Shown in pieces: positions 50,913 to 60,438 of a stretch of DNA of 64,000 bases. Source of the DNA: Pseudomonadota bacterium (GTDB lineage Bacteria; Pseudomonadota; Gammaproteobacteria; Xanthomonadales; Rhodanobacteraceae); the NCBI GenBank assembly GCA_021792975.1, contig JAJYTR010000005.1, forward strand, positions 1-64,000, in the 5' to 3' direction. Each line of letters opens with the position of its first letter. Position 1 is the stretch's first letter. The notes below the pieces were generated by a model. That model was given only the letters and a program-made list of their open reading frames with translations. It did no database searches and was not told the origin of the DNA. Position numbers and translations under genes: made by a program.

Positions 50913-51194
50913 ATGAATGCCGTCTACGCACGTACCAGCGGCACCGCCGTCGCCAGCCTGGTGTTCGGAGTGCTGGCCTGGGTGATGTTGCCCTTTCTGG
51001 GGGCCATACTGGCGGTGGTGCTGGGCCATGTGGCCCGAGCCGAGATCCACCGCGCGCCGCCCGGCAGCATCCAGGGCGAGGGCATGGCGCTGGCCGGCCT
51101 GGTGCTGGGCTACACGCATCTGGCCCTCGTGCTGCTGTTCCTCGCGGTGGTGGCCATGATCGGCTGGGCGGTCGTGGTGGCGCATCTGTTTTGA
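50913..51194 (+). CDS. DUF4190-like two-TM membrane protein
   Basis: [37 protein letters not shown]...[13 protein letters not shown]. Confidence 0.8.
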   Translation: MNAVYARTSGTAVASLVFGVLAWVMLPFLGAILAVVLGHVARAEIHRAPPGSIQGEGMALAGLVLGYTHLALVLLFLAVVAMIGWAVVVAHLF

Positions 51195-51217
51195 ACGGCC
51201 GCGCGGGCGGCGACGCG

Positions 51218-52282
51218 ATGTTGGTGGCCACGGACGCGTACTGGAAACTGGCGCGGGCGCTGCTGTTCCGCCTCGAAGGCGAGCGTGCGCACGACCTCGC
51301 CCTGCGTGGTCTGGACCTGCTGCACCACATGCACCTGCAGCGGCTGCTCGCCGCGCCGGTGCCGCCGCTGCCGACGCGGGTACTGGGTCTCGATTTCCCC
51401 AACCCGGTCGGACTGGCCGCGGGGCTGGACAAGAATGCCGAGCACGTCGACGCGCTGGCCGCGCTGGGTTTCGGCTTCATCGAGGTGGGCACGGTCACGC
51501 CGCGCCCGCAGGACGGCAATCCGCGCCCCCGCCTGTTCCGGCTGCCTGCGCAGCAGGCGCTGGTCAACCGCATGGGCTTCAACAACGCCGGCGTCGACGC
51601 GCTGCTGCGCAATCTCGAGCGCGTGCGCTGGCGCGGCGTGCTGGGCATCAACCTGGGCAGGAACAGGGACACGCCGAACGCCCAGGCGAACGCGGATTAC
51701 CGGCATTGCCTGGAGCGCGTGTATGCGCGCGCCGGCTACGTCGCCATCAACGTCTCCTCGCCCAATACGCGGGGCCTGCGCGATCTGCAGGCGCAAGCCG
51801 CCCTGGCTGCGTTGGTCGCGGATCTGCGCGATAGCCAGGAACGGCTCGCCGCGCGTCACGGCAAACGCACGCCCATGCTGCTGAAAATCGCCCCCGATCT
51901 GGATGCGGCCGCGATGGACGATATCGCCGCCACGTTGGAACGCACCGGCATCGACGGCCTGATCTGCACCAACACCACGCTTGCCCGGACGGGCGTGGAG
52001 AGCGCCGGCCACGCAGGCGAGGCGGGCGGCCTCTCGGGCGCACCACTGCGCGCCCGCTCCGATGCGGTGCTGCGCGGCATGCGGGCGCGCCTGCCGTCGG
52101 TGCCGATCGTGGGCGTCGGCGGCATCGCATCCGGCGCCGACGCCGCCGCGAAGGTCGCCGCGGGCGCCGGTCTGGTGCAGCTTTACACGGGCCTGATCTA
52201 CCGCGGCCCAAGGCTGATCGGCGAATGCATCGAAGCGCTGCGCGCGCGCGCGGATACCACCCATGCTGCCGGCCCGGATTGA
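51218..52282 (+). CDS. pyrD: Dihydroorotate dehydrogenase (quinone), class 2
   Basis: [57 protein letters not shown]. Confidence 0.96.
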   Translation: MLVATDAYWKLARALLFRLEGERAHDLALRGLDLLHHMHLQRLLAAPVPPLPTRVLGLDFPNPVGLAAGLDKNAEHVDALAALGFGFIEVGTVTPRPQDGNPRPRLFRLPAQQALVNRMGFNNAGVDALLRNLERVRWRGVLGINLGRNRDTPNAQANADYRHCLERVYARAGYVAINVSSPNTRGLRDLQAQAALAALVADLRDSQERLAARHGKRTPMLLKIAPDLDAAAMDDIAATLERTGIDGLICTNTTLARTGVESAGHAGEAGGLSGAPLRARSDAVLRGMRARLPSVPIVGVGGIASGADAAAKVAAGAGLVQLYTGLIYRGPRLIGECIEALRARADTTHAAGPD

Positions 52283-53309
52283 ACTGCCCGGCGTCACCCT
52301 GACCGAGGACGCGCCGCTGGCAGCGCGCAACACGCTGCGCGTGGACGCGCGCTGCGCCTGGCTGGCGGAAGTGCACGAAGCCGCTGCGCTGCCCGGCCTG
52401 CTCGCGCATCCGGCACTGCGCGACCTGCCGGTGCTGCCGCTGGGCGGCGGCTCCAACATGCTGTTCACCGGCGACTGGCCCGGTCTGATCGTGCAGATCG
52501 GGGGCGCGCGCATCAGCGTGGAAGACGAGGCCGGCAAGTGCGTGCATCTGCGTGTGGAAGCCGGCGCGGGGTGGGACGATTTCGTGCGCTGGACGCTGGC
52601 GCGGGGCCTGTGCGGCCTGGAGAATCTCATCCTCATCCCCGGCAGCGTGGGCGCGGCACCGATCCAGAATATCGGTGCCTACGGTGTCGAGAGCGCGTCC
52701 TGCATCGAGCGCGTGGAAGCCTGGGACCGGCACTCGCAGCAGTGGGCCGAGATGACCGCGCGCGACTGCGCCTTCGCCTACCGTGATTCCTGTTTCCGGC
52801 GCGCGCCGCAGCGCTGGATCATCACCGCCGTACGCTTCGTCCTGCCGCGCGAGGCTCCGCTGCACCTCGACTACGCCGGCATCCGCGAAGAGCTGGCGGC
52901 GATGCGCATCGCCGACCCCGGCCCCGCGCAGGTCGCCGAAGCCGTGCTGCGCCTGCGCACGCGCAAGCTGCCCGATCCCGCGCAGATCGGCAACGCGGGC
53001 AGCTTCTTCAAGAACCCCGTGATCGATGCGGCACAGGCCGCGGCGCTGCAGGCGGCGTACCCGCGGCTGCCGCACTGGCCGCAACCGGACGGGAGGGTCA
53101 AGCTTGCGGCCGCCTGGCTGATCGAGCAGGCCGGCTGCAAGGGGCTGCGTGAAGGCGATGCCGGCATCTCCGACCGGCACGCGCTGGTGCTGGTGAACCA
53201 CGGCCGTGCCAGCGGTCCCCAGCTATGGGCGCTGGCGCAGCGCGTGCGGCACACCGTGGCGGAGCGTTTCGGAGTGCTGCTCGAGCCCGAGCCGCGGGTG
53301 CTGCCCTGA
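52263..53309 (+). CDS. murB: UDP-N-acetylmuramate dehydrogenase
   Basis: [50 protein letters not shown]. Confidence 0.96.
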   Translation: MLPARIELPGVTLTEDAPLAARNTLRVDARCAWLAEVHEAAALPGLLAHPALRDLPVLPLGGGSNMLFTGDWPGLIVQIGGARISVEDEAGKCVHLRVEAGAGWDDFVRWTLARGLCGLENLILIPGSVGAAPIQNIGAYGVESASCIERVEAWDRHSQQWAEMTARDCAFAYRDSCFRRAPQRWIITAVRFVLPREAPLHLDYAGIREELAAMRIADPGPAQVAEAVLRLRTRKLPDPAQIGNAGSFFKNPVIDAAQAAALQAAYPRLPHWPQPDGRVKLAAAWLIEQAGCKGLREGDAGISDRHALVLVNHGRASGPQLWALAQRVRHTVAERFGVLLEPEPRVLP

Positions 53310-53631
53310 CGGGAGCGGTCCGGACTGGACGCGGCGCATGCTGCCCGCTAGGCTTGTGCCGGTCGATGGGGCCGCACGCAGCCGCCCCCGGCAGCGTGCG
53401 GCGGATGTGCCCGGGGCGGCTCCGCCGTACCCCACCGGTGACCGCGCACCGCATGCCCGCCAGCGGGTGCGCAGCGCATCCAGCATTTCGGGCGCTTGCG
53501 CGCCGCCACCCCCGGACGCCGCACCGCCATGGCGCGGCAACCGCAGCAGGACGCCAGCAGCATCCGCACGTGTTCCATCCATGCCACAACGCGCCTTCGC
53601 GCGAGCACAGCAACCTGTCCACGAGTGCCCG

Positions 53632-54498
53632 ATGAGCACCGAGCCTGCCAGCGCAGGATCCGCCAATACCACGCAAGGCCCGTTCCGGCCCGTGCCGCAG
53701 CAGCAGGAAATGCCGCTGGCGCTGGTGCGCGGCCAACCCCTGCTGGAGATTCCACAGGATCTCTACATTCCGCCGGATGCACTGGAAGTCATCCTCGAAG
53801 CCTTCGAGGGCCCGCTGGACCTGCTGCTGTACCTGATCCGCCGTCAGAATCTGGATGTCCTCGACATCCCCATCGCCGAAATCACGCGGCAGTACATGGA
53901 GTACATCGAACTGATGCGCGAACTGCGCCTGGAGTTGGCCGCCGAGTATCTGGTGATGGCCGCCATCCTGGCCGAGATCAAGTCGCGCCTGCTGCTGCCG
54001 CGACCACCCGGCGGCGAGGAGGCAGCCGAGGAGGACCCGCGAGCCGAACTGGTACGTCGGCTACAGGAATACGAACGCTTCAGGCGCGCCGCCGAGGATC
54101 TGGATGCTCTGCCGCGCGTGGAGCGCGACACCGCCGTCGCGCATGCCGACAGTGGCGAGCGCAACGTAGTGCGCCTGCCGCCGACGGTGGATCTGCGCGA
54201 GCTGCTGCTGGCGCTGAAGGACGTGCTGCGGCGTGCTGAACTGAACAGCGCGGTGGCCATGCAGCGCGATGCGCTGTCCATCCGCGAGCGCATGAGCGAC
54301 CTGCTGAAGCTGGTCGAGGATGGCGCCTTCCACGCCTTCGGCGAGGCGTTCGACCCGCAGCAGGGCCGGCTGGGCATCGTGGTCAGCTTCATCGCCATGC
54401 TGGAGCTGCTCAAGGAAGGCCTGCTCGAGGTCCTGCAGGAAGCGCCGCTGGCACCGATCTATCTGAAAACACGCAGCCTGCAGCCGGAGGCCGCATGA
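53632..54498 (+). CDS. scpA: Segregation and condensation protein A
   Basis: FEGPLDLLLYLIRRQNLDVLDIPIAEITRQYMEYI. Confidence 0.95.
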   Translation: MSTEPASAGSANTTQGPFRPVPQQQEMPLALVRGQPLLEIPQDLYIPPDALEVILEAFEGPLDLLLYLIRRQNLDVLDIPIAEITRQYMEYIELMRELRLELAAEYLVMAAILAEIKSRLLLPRPPGGEEAAEEDPRAELVRRLQEYERFRRAAEDLDALPRVERDTAVAHADSGERNVVRLPPTVDLRELLLALKDVLRRAELNSAVAMQRDALSIRERMSDLLKLVEDGAFHAFGEAFDPQQGRLGIVVSFIAMLELLKEGLLEVLQEAPLAPIYLKTRSLQPEAA

Positions 54499-54548
54499 AG
54501 CGGCGCCTCACCCATCGCTGCTGAGCACCTTTTCCCGGACCGACCGCC

Positions 54549-55193
54549 ATGCAAGACGAGTACATCCAGCGCATCATCGAAGCCGCGCTGCTGGCCAGCC
54601 CCGAACCGCTGTCCGCCCTGCGGCTGGCGGACCTGTTCTCCGCGGACGATGCCGTCCCGGCGTCCGCAATCGCCCGCGCGATCCAGGCGCTGCAGGCCGC
54701 ATGCGCCGGACGCGGCCTGGTGCTGGTGGAAGTGGCGTCGGGCTACCGCTACCAGGTCACCCGCGAGATGCAGCCGTGGCTGGCGCGCCTGCACAGCGAG
54801 CGCCCCCCTCGCTACTCGCGCGCTCTGCTGGAAACGCTCGCGCTGATCGCCTACCGGCAGCCGATCACCCGCGGCGAAATCGAACAAATCCGCGGCGTCG
54901 TGGTCAGCAGCGGCATCATCCGCACGCTCGAGGAACGGGAATGGATCCGCGTGCTGGGCCATCGCGAGGTGGCCGGTCGGCCGGCGCTGTATGGCACCAC
55001 CCGGCAATTTCTCGACTACTTCAACCTCAAGGCGCTGGAGGATCTGCCGCCGCTGGCCGAGGTCCGCGACTTCGAAGATATGGCCCCGCAACTGGCCCTC
55101 GATGAAGCGGGTACCGCTGACGGCGCCTCCATCGCCTCCGCCGCAGCACCCGGCGTACCACCGGCGCACGAGATCAAGGAGCCCTTTGCATGA
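54549..55193 (+). CDS. scpB: Segregation and condensation protein B
   Basis: IIEAALLASPEPLSALRLADLF; ETLALIAYRQPITRGEIEQIRGV. Confidence 0.95.
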   Translation: MQDEYIQRIIEAALLASPEPLSALRLADLFSADDAVPASAIARAIQALQAACAGRGLVLVEVASGYRYQVTREMQPWLARLHSERPPRYSRALLETLALIAYRQPITRGEIEQIRGVVVSSGIIRTLEEREWIRVLGHREVAGRPALYGTTRQFLDYFNLKALEDLPPLAEVRDFEDMAPQLALDEAGTADGASIASAAAPGVPPAHEIKEPFA

Positions 55194-56491
55194 ACGCGCC
55201 ACCGCGCAATCTGCTGTCACTGAAACGCCATGCCGCGACGGCCGCGGGAACCCGCCTCGAGGAACGCCTGCACAAAGTGCTGGCGAATGCCGGGCTGGGC
55301 TCGCGCCGGCTGCTCGAACAGCGCATCGAGCAGGGCCAGGTGCTGGTCAACGGCGGCGTCGCCGGGATCGGCACCGGTGTTGCCGCCGGTGACCGGGTGG
55401 AGCTCGATGGCCGCGCCTATGTCGTGGCCAGTGATCGTCGCGAAGACGCCGAGGTGCTGCTGTACCACAAGCCCGAAGGCGAGGTGATCACGCGCGAGGA
55501 TCCGGAAGGCCGGCCGACCGTGTTCGACCGGCTACCGCGTCTGAAAAACTCGCGCTGGATCGCGGTGGGCCGTCTGGACATCAACACCACGGGGCTGCTG
55601 CTGCTGACCACCGATGGCGATCTGGCACATGCGCTGATGCACCCATCGACGGCGCTCGAACGCGAATACCTGTGCCGGGTGCATGGCGAAGTACCCGATG
55701 AAACCGTGGCGCGGCTGGGTGCGGGCGTCGAACTGGAAGACGGTCCGGCCCGCTTCGACGAGATCGCCCTGATCAGCCGTGGCGGCAGCCACAGCTGGTT
55801 CCGCGTGGTGCTGCGCGAGGGCCGCAACCGCGAGGTGCGCCGTCTCTGGGAATCGCAGGGTTTCATGGTCAGTCGCCTCAAGCGTATCCGCTACGGCAAC
55901 ATCGAATTGCCGCGCGCGCTGCGTCGCGGCCAGTCGCAGCCGCTGGAAGCCGAAGCGGTCACGGCGCTGCGCAGGCTGGCCGGACTGGGCGATCCGCAGC
56001 CGACGTTGACCCTGCAGCCGGTGCTGCATCAGCGCCGGGCAGCCCGCAGCACCATCCGCGTCGGAGCCGACCGGCCACAGGCCTGGGCCGGCGGGGCCGA
56101 CGAAGGACGCGAACTGGCCGCCTTCGACCGCGTACGCGACGATGGCCGCGAGAACCGCAGGCGCCGCGGGCCGCAGCGCGAAGTCAACGGCAATGTGCTG
56201 CGCAGCGACGGGCCGCAAAAAAAACGCAGGCCGCGCGCGTTCGCGCCCGGCCAGGAGCTGCCGTCGGTACGCCAGTGGGTGGCCGGCGAGGGCCGTCCGG
56301 GCCGACGCGGCAAGCCGTCGCGCGGCGCGCACCTCGAAGCCGGACCCTGGCTGCCGGCCAGCCGTGGCCACGGTGCCGGCGGACGCGACGGGCGCGGCCC
56401 GGGGAACACGGGGCGCCCGGGCGGCGGGCGGCCCGGCCGCCCGCAGGGGGGGGCACCGCGTGGCCGCGGTCCGCACGGGCGCAGCCGCTGA
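55190..56491 (+). CDS. rluB: 23S rRNA pseudouridine synthase RluB with long Arg/Gly-rich C-terminal extension
   Basis: LHKVLANAGLGSRRLLEQRIEQGQVLVNG; VGRLDINTTGLLLLTTDGDLAH; basic tail GRGPGNTGRPGGGRPGRPQGG. Confidence 0.93.
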   Translation: MNAPPRNLLSLKRHAATAAGTRLEERLHKVLANAGLGSRRLLEQRIEQGQVLVNGGVAGIGTGVAAGDRVELDGRAYVVASDRREDAEVLLYHKPEGEVITREDPEGRPTVFDRLPRLKNSRWIAVGRLDINTTGLLLLTTDGDLAHALMHPSTALEREYLCRVHGEVPDETVARLGAGVELEDGPARFDEIALISRGGSHSWFRVVLREGRNREVRRLWESQGFMVSRLKRIRYGNIELPRALRRGQSQPLEAEAVTALRRLAGLGDPQPTLTLQPVLHQRRAARSTIRVGADRPQAWAGGADEGRELAAFDRVRDDGRENRRRRGPQREVNGNVLRSDGPQKKRRPRAFAPGQELPSVRQWVAGEGRPGRRGKPSRGAHLEAGPWLPASRGHGAGGRDGRGPGNTGRPGGGRPGRPQGGAPRGRGPHGRSR

Positions 56492-56503
56492 GGAGATGAC
56501 GCC

Positions 56504-57475
56504 ATGGACCGTTATGCCGCGCTGCAGCTGTTTCTGCGCGTCGTCGAAGACGGCAGCTTCGCCGCTGCGGCCAGCCATGGCGGCATCTCGCGCGCGCAGG
56601 CCAGCAAGCTGATCCGTGCGCTGGAGGACGACCTGGGCGTGCGCCTGATCCAGCGCACCACCCGCAAGCTCAGCCTCACCGAAGCCGGGACCCAGTTCCA
56701 CGTGCGCGTGGCCGAAGCCATGCGCGCCCTGCAGGAAGCCGAGGCCGAAGCCGCCCAGCGTCAGACCGAGCCGCGCGGACGCCTGCGCGTCAGTGCCCCC
56801 ATCTCGTTTTCGAGACGGTATCTGGGCGATGCCGTGGCCGAATTCCTGCGCCGGCATCCGCGCATCGAACTGGAGCTGGATCTCAGCGACCAGCGCGCCG
56901 ACCTGGTTCGCGACGGCTTCGACATGGCCATCCGCATCGGCCACCTGGCTGATTCCAGCCTGGTGGCGAGGCGCATCGCACCGGCGCGGTTGATGGCTGC
57001 GGCGGCGCCGTCCTACCTGCGTGCGCACGGCACTCCGACCCATCCGCAGCAGTTGGAGGCGCACGTCGGCATGGTATACACGCTCACCGCGCATCCCGGG
57101 CAATGGACGTTCCGGCGCGGCGACGAATCGGTCACCGTGCGCATGCACGGCCCGCTGCGCGCCAGCAACGGCGACGTGCTGACGGCCGCGGCACAGCGCG
57201 GCCTCGGCATTACCGTGCAACCCACCTTCATCATCGGCGACGCCGTGCGCCGCGGCGAGCTGGTACCCATCCTGGGCGAGTGGCAGGTGCAGGAAGCGGC
57301 GATCTACGCGGTCTATCCGGCGGGCCGTGCGGTGCCGGCCAAGACGCGCGCGCTGATCGACTTCCTGGCCGAGCGCTTCGGTGACAACCCGCAATGGGAC
57401 GAGGGCCTGTTCCCGACGGCGGCACCACCCCCGGCACGCAGTGCCCGTGCCGACCGCATCACGGCGAAAGGCTGA
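56504..57475 (+). CDS. LysR-family transcriptional regulator
   Basis: N-terminal HTH with LysR substrate-binding domain: FLRVVEDGSFAAAASHGGISRAQASKLIRALEDDLGVRLIQRTTRKLSLTEAG. Confidence 0.94.
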   Translation: MDRYAALQLFLRVVEDGSFAAAASHGGISRAQASKLIRALEDDLGVRLIQRTTRKLSLTEAGTQFHVRVAEAMRALQEAEAEAAQRQTEPRGRLRVSAPISFSRRYLGDAVAEFLRRHPRIELELDLSDQRADLVRDGFDMAIRIGHLADSSLVARRIAPARLMAAAAPSYLRAHGTPTHPQQLEAHVGMVYTLTAHPGQWTFRRGDESVTVRMHGPLRASNGDVLTAAAQRGLGITVQPTFIIGDAVRRGELVPILGEWQVQEAAIYAVYPAGRAVPAKTRALIDFLAERFGDNPQWDEGLFPTAAPPPARSARADRITAKG

Positions 57476-58262
57476 ATCCGTCGGCGTCCATCCACGCCGG
57501 GAAACGCCGGCGGTGCTCCAGCAGCGGTGCCGGGTCCAGCCGCACCGTGACCACCTGCTCGCTGCGGCCCAGTTCAACCAGCGGCTGGCCCAGCGCGTCC
57601 AGCACTGCGCTGTCGCCGGCGTAATCCAGCCCGTTGCCGTCGCGACCGACGCGGTTCACCGCCGCCACACAGGCGAGATTCTCGATGGCACGCGCACGCA
57701 ACAGGGTGCGCCAGGCGTGGCGACGCGGTTCCGGCCAGTTGGCCACCACGACCAGCAGGTCGTAGTCCATACCGCCGCCGGCGGATTCGTCGCGGCGATT
57801 GCGCAGCCATACCGGGAAACGCAGGTCGTAGCAGACCTGCGGCAGTACCCGCCAGCCCTTCAGTTCGACGATGGGTCGCGCGGCGCCCGCGGCATAACGC
57901 TCGTGTTCGCCGGCCATGCGGAAGAGATGGCGCTTGTCGTACTGCGTGCAGGCACCGTCGGGCCGCATCCACAGCAGGCGGTTGTAATTGCTTCCGCCTG
58001 CGCGGATCACCACGCTGCCGGTGACCACCGCGCCGGTCTCTGCCGCCAACGCGCGCAGCCAGCGCACGCCCTCGCCGTCCATGCCCTCGGCCTGATGCAG
58101 CGTGTCGTTGGTGAAGCCGGAAAGGAAGGTCTCCGGCAGGATCACCAGATCGCTGCCCCGCCCGGCCAGCGGTCGCGCCAGTCCGCCATAGTAGGCGCGA
58201 TTGGCTGCGGCATCGTGCCAGCGCGTGTCGCCCTGTACCAGGCTGATCGTCAGAGTCTGCAC
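57459..58262 (-). CDS. Nitrilase-family amidohydrolase (omega-amidase/YafV-like)
   Basis: LVILPETFLSGF; YDKRHLF; LPQVCYDLRFPVWLRNR catalytic Glu-Lys-Cys pattern. Confidence 0.88.
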   Translation of the reverse strand: MQTLTISLVQGDTRWHDAAANRAYYGGLARPLAGRGSDLVILPETFLSGFTNDTLHQAEGMDGEGVRWLRALAAETGAVVTGSVVIRAGGSNYNRLLWMRPDGACTQYDKRHLFRMAGEHERYAAGAARPIVELKGWRVLPQVCYDLRFPVWLRNRRDESAGGGMDYDLLVVVANWPEPRRHAWRTLLRARAIENLACVAAVNRVGRDGNGLDYAGDSAVLDALGQPLVELGRSEQVVTVRLDPAPLLEHRRRFPAWMDADGFSLSP

Positions 58263-59395
58263 AGGCGTTCCACCGCGGCTTCGAGCGTGGCCTCGTTCTT
58301 GGCGAAACAGAGCCGCACCAGGCGCGCGTCCGGGGGGCTCTGGTAGAACGGCGAGAGCGGGATGGCCGCCACGCCCGCTTCACGCACCAGCCAGTCGCAA
58401 AAATTCAGGTCGTCCACGTCGCGGATGGCCGAATAGTCCACCAGCTGGAAATAGCCGCCCGGCACCGGCAGCGCCTCGAGGCGCGTGCGCGCGAGCATGC
58501 CGCGGAAGGCGTCGCGCTTGGCCTGGTAGAACGCCGGCAACTGCAGATAGTGCTCGGGCGCCTGCTCCAGCATCTCGGCGAAGGCCCACTGCGCGGGCTG
58601 GAAGCTGCAGAAGGTCAGGTACTGGTGCACCTTGCGGAATTCCGCCGTCAACGGCTTGGGCGCGATGCAATAGCCCAGCTTCCAGCCGGTGCAGTGGAAG
58701 GTCTTGCCGAAGGAACTGACCACGAAGCTGCGCTCGGCCAGACCCGCGTGCCGCAGCACGCTCTGGTGCCGCGCGCCGTCGTAGACGATGTGCTCGTAGA
58801 CCTCGTCGCTGAGTACCCACAGGTTGTGCGCCTGCGCCAGTTCGTCCAGCGCATCGAGGTCACCGGCCGCGAACACCGCGCCGGATGGATTGTGCGGACT
58901 GTTGACGATGATCATGCGCGTGCGCGGCGTGACGGCATCGCGCACACGCTGCCAGTCCACCGCGAAGTCCGGCAGCCGCAGCGGCACGTGCACGGCCTGC
59001 GCGCCCTGCAGGTTGATCGCGGGCTGGTAGCTGTCGTAGCAGGGATCGAGCACGATCACCTCCTCGCCGGCGCGCACGCTGCAGGCAACGGCAGCGAACA
59101 GCGCTTCGGTGGCGCCCGAGGTGACGGTCACCTCGGTATCCGAGCTGACGCGACGGCCGTACAGGCGCGCAGTCTTCAGCGCGATCTGCTCGCGCAGCCG
59201 CGGGATGCCGCTCATCGGCGCGTACTGGTTGTGCCCTTCGTGCATGGCGCGCACCAACGCATCCTGCAGCGGCCGCGGCGGATCGAAATCGGGGAAACCC
59301 TGCCCGAGGTTGACGGCCTTGTGCTCGATCGCGAGCTGGCTCATCACCGTGAAGATGGTGGTTCCCACGGCGGGCAGCTTGGTTTCGATGATCAT
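58250..59395 (-). CDS. PLP-dependent methionine/glutamine-type aminotransferase (YbdL-like)
   Basis: FTVMSQLAIEHKAVNLGQGFPDFDPP; SFGKTFHCTGWKLGYC; overlaps the nitrilase gene by 13 nt. Confidence 0.88.
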   Translation of the reverse strand: MIIETKLPAVGTTIFTVMSQLAIEHKAVNLGQGFPDFDPPRPLQDALVRAMHEGHNQYAPMSGIPRLREQIALKTARLYGRRVSSDTEVTVTSGATEALFAAVACSVRAGEEVIVLDPCYDSYQPAINLQGAQAVHVPLRLPDFAVDWQRVRDAVTPRTRMIIVNSPHNPSGAVFAAGDLDALDELAQAHNLWVLSDEVYEHIVYDGARHQSVLRHAGLAERSFVVSSFGKTFHCTGWKLGYCIAPKPLTAEFRKVHQYLTFCSFQPAQWAFAEMLEQAPEHYLQLPAFYQAKRDAFRGMLARTRLEALPVPGGYFQLVDYSAIRDVDDLNFCDWLVREAGVAAIPLSPFYQSPPDARLVRLCFAKNEATLEAAVERLCRL

Positions 59396-59507
59396 GCACG
59401 GGCTCCGCGCGGCGTGCGCGGGATGCTAGCACGTGGATCGGGTCGCTCCTTCGGGTGCCCGCCGGGCCGCGCACCGGCCAGACCCGATGCGCGGCCCGGA
59501 CGCCCGC

Positions 59508-60350
59508 TCAGAACGTGTACTTCGCGCTTGCTCCGAAACCGTAATCGGGACTGCCGTTGGCGAAACCGCCGAGCATGTACCCCTGCAACGCCCAGGAGCG
59601 GTCGACCTTGTGGTTGTAGTACAGCGTGGCTTCCTGCCGCGAATAGCCGTAGACCGACGGGCGCTGCTGGTAGAACAGATAGAGCCCGGCGCTGTCGGCG
59701 TTGTCCATGGCGTAGTTGACGCCGACATTCGCGGACCAGACGTTCCTCAGCTGGATGTACCTGGAGCTTCCCAGATTGGTGTAGCCCACGCCGCCGAACG
59801 CCGTCCACGACGCTCCCAGGCCCTTGTAGGCGTCGACTTCGGCGCCATAGTCGTTCTGGCCCGTGCCCAGACCCTTGTTGGCGCTGGCGGTGCCGAACTC
59901 GACCCGGCCGGTCACGTCGAGTTCGAACTGCGAAGACGTGTCCTTCACCGCATGCAGCGTCGCCTGCGCGACCACATCGCCCAGCCCGGAGGCCGTGCCC
60001 GAGGTCACGGTGGAGGGGGGCGTCACCCCGCCCACCCCCAGCAGCCGATTGAGACCACGGCCGATCGGGTTGTTGTTGCGGACCACGCCGATCCCCGGGA
60101 TCACGTTCGATGGACCCGAAACATGCAGATAGGGAACGGTGACCCGAAACGACCACAGACTGCCGCTGTAGCCCGCGCTGAAGGGCACATCCCAGATCGT
60201 CGTACGGGTGGCCTGACCGTATTTGCCGCTGCTGTAATCGCCGCCCACCGTCGCGTAATACGTGCCGCTGTCACCGGCACGGGCCACCGGCAGCGCCATG
60301 AAAATGGCCGTCACCACGACAGCAGAGCGCAAGATATCCTCGCGTTTCAT
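59508..60350 (-). CDS. Predicted outer-membrane beta-barrel protein (transporter-like)
   Basis: Signal peptide MKREDILRSAVVVTAIFMALPVARA; alternating strand pattern; C-terminal SAKYTF. Confidence 0.7.
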   Translation of the reverse strand: MKREDILRSAVVVTAIFMALPVARAGDSGTYYATVGGDYSSGKYGQATRTTIWDVPFSAGYSGSLWSFRVTVPYLHVSGPSNVIPGIGVVRNNNPIGRGLNRLLGVGGVTPPSTVTSGTASGLGDVVAQATLHAVKDTSSQFELDVTGRVEFGTASANKGLGTGQNDYGAEVDAYKGLGASWTAFGGVGYTNLGSSRYIQLRNVWSANVGVNYAMDNADSAGLYLFYQQRPSVYGYSRQEATLYYNHKVDRSWALQGYMLGGFANGSPDYGFGASAKYTF

Positions 60351-60382
60351 CGCGTTAGCCCTCTTCAGGAAGAGTCAAGACT

Positions 60383-60407
60383 CCGGGCGGGCCTGGGGCC
60401 CGCCCGG
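60383..60407. other. Strong hairpin, 11-bp perfect stem, between repeat protein and barrel gene
   Basis: ccgggcgggcc-tgg-ggcccgcccgg. Confidence 0.55.
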
Positions 60408-60438
60408 GCAATAGTCAATGGACTCGACGGTGAATCCG

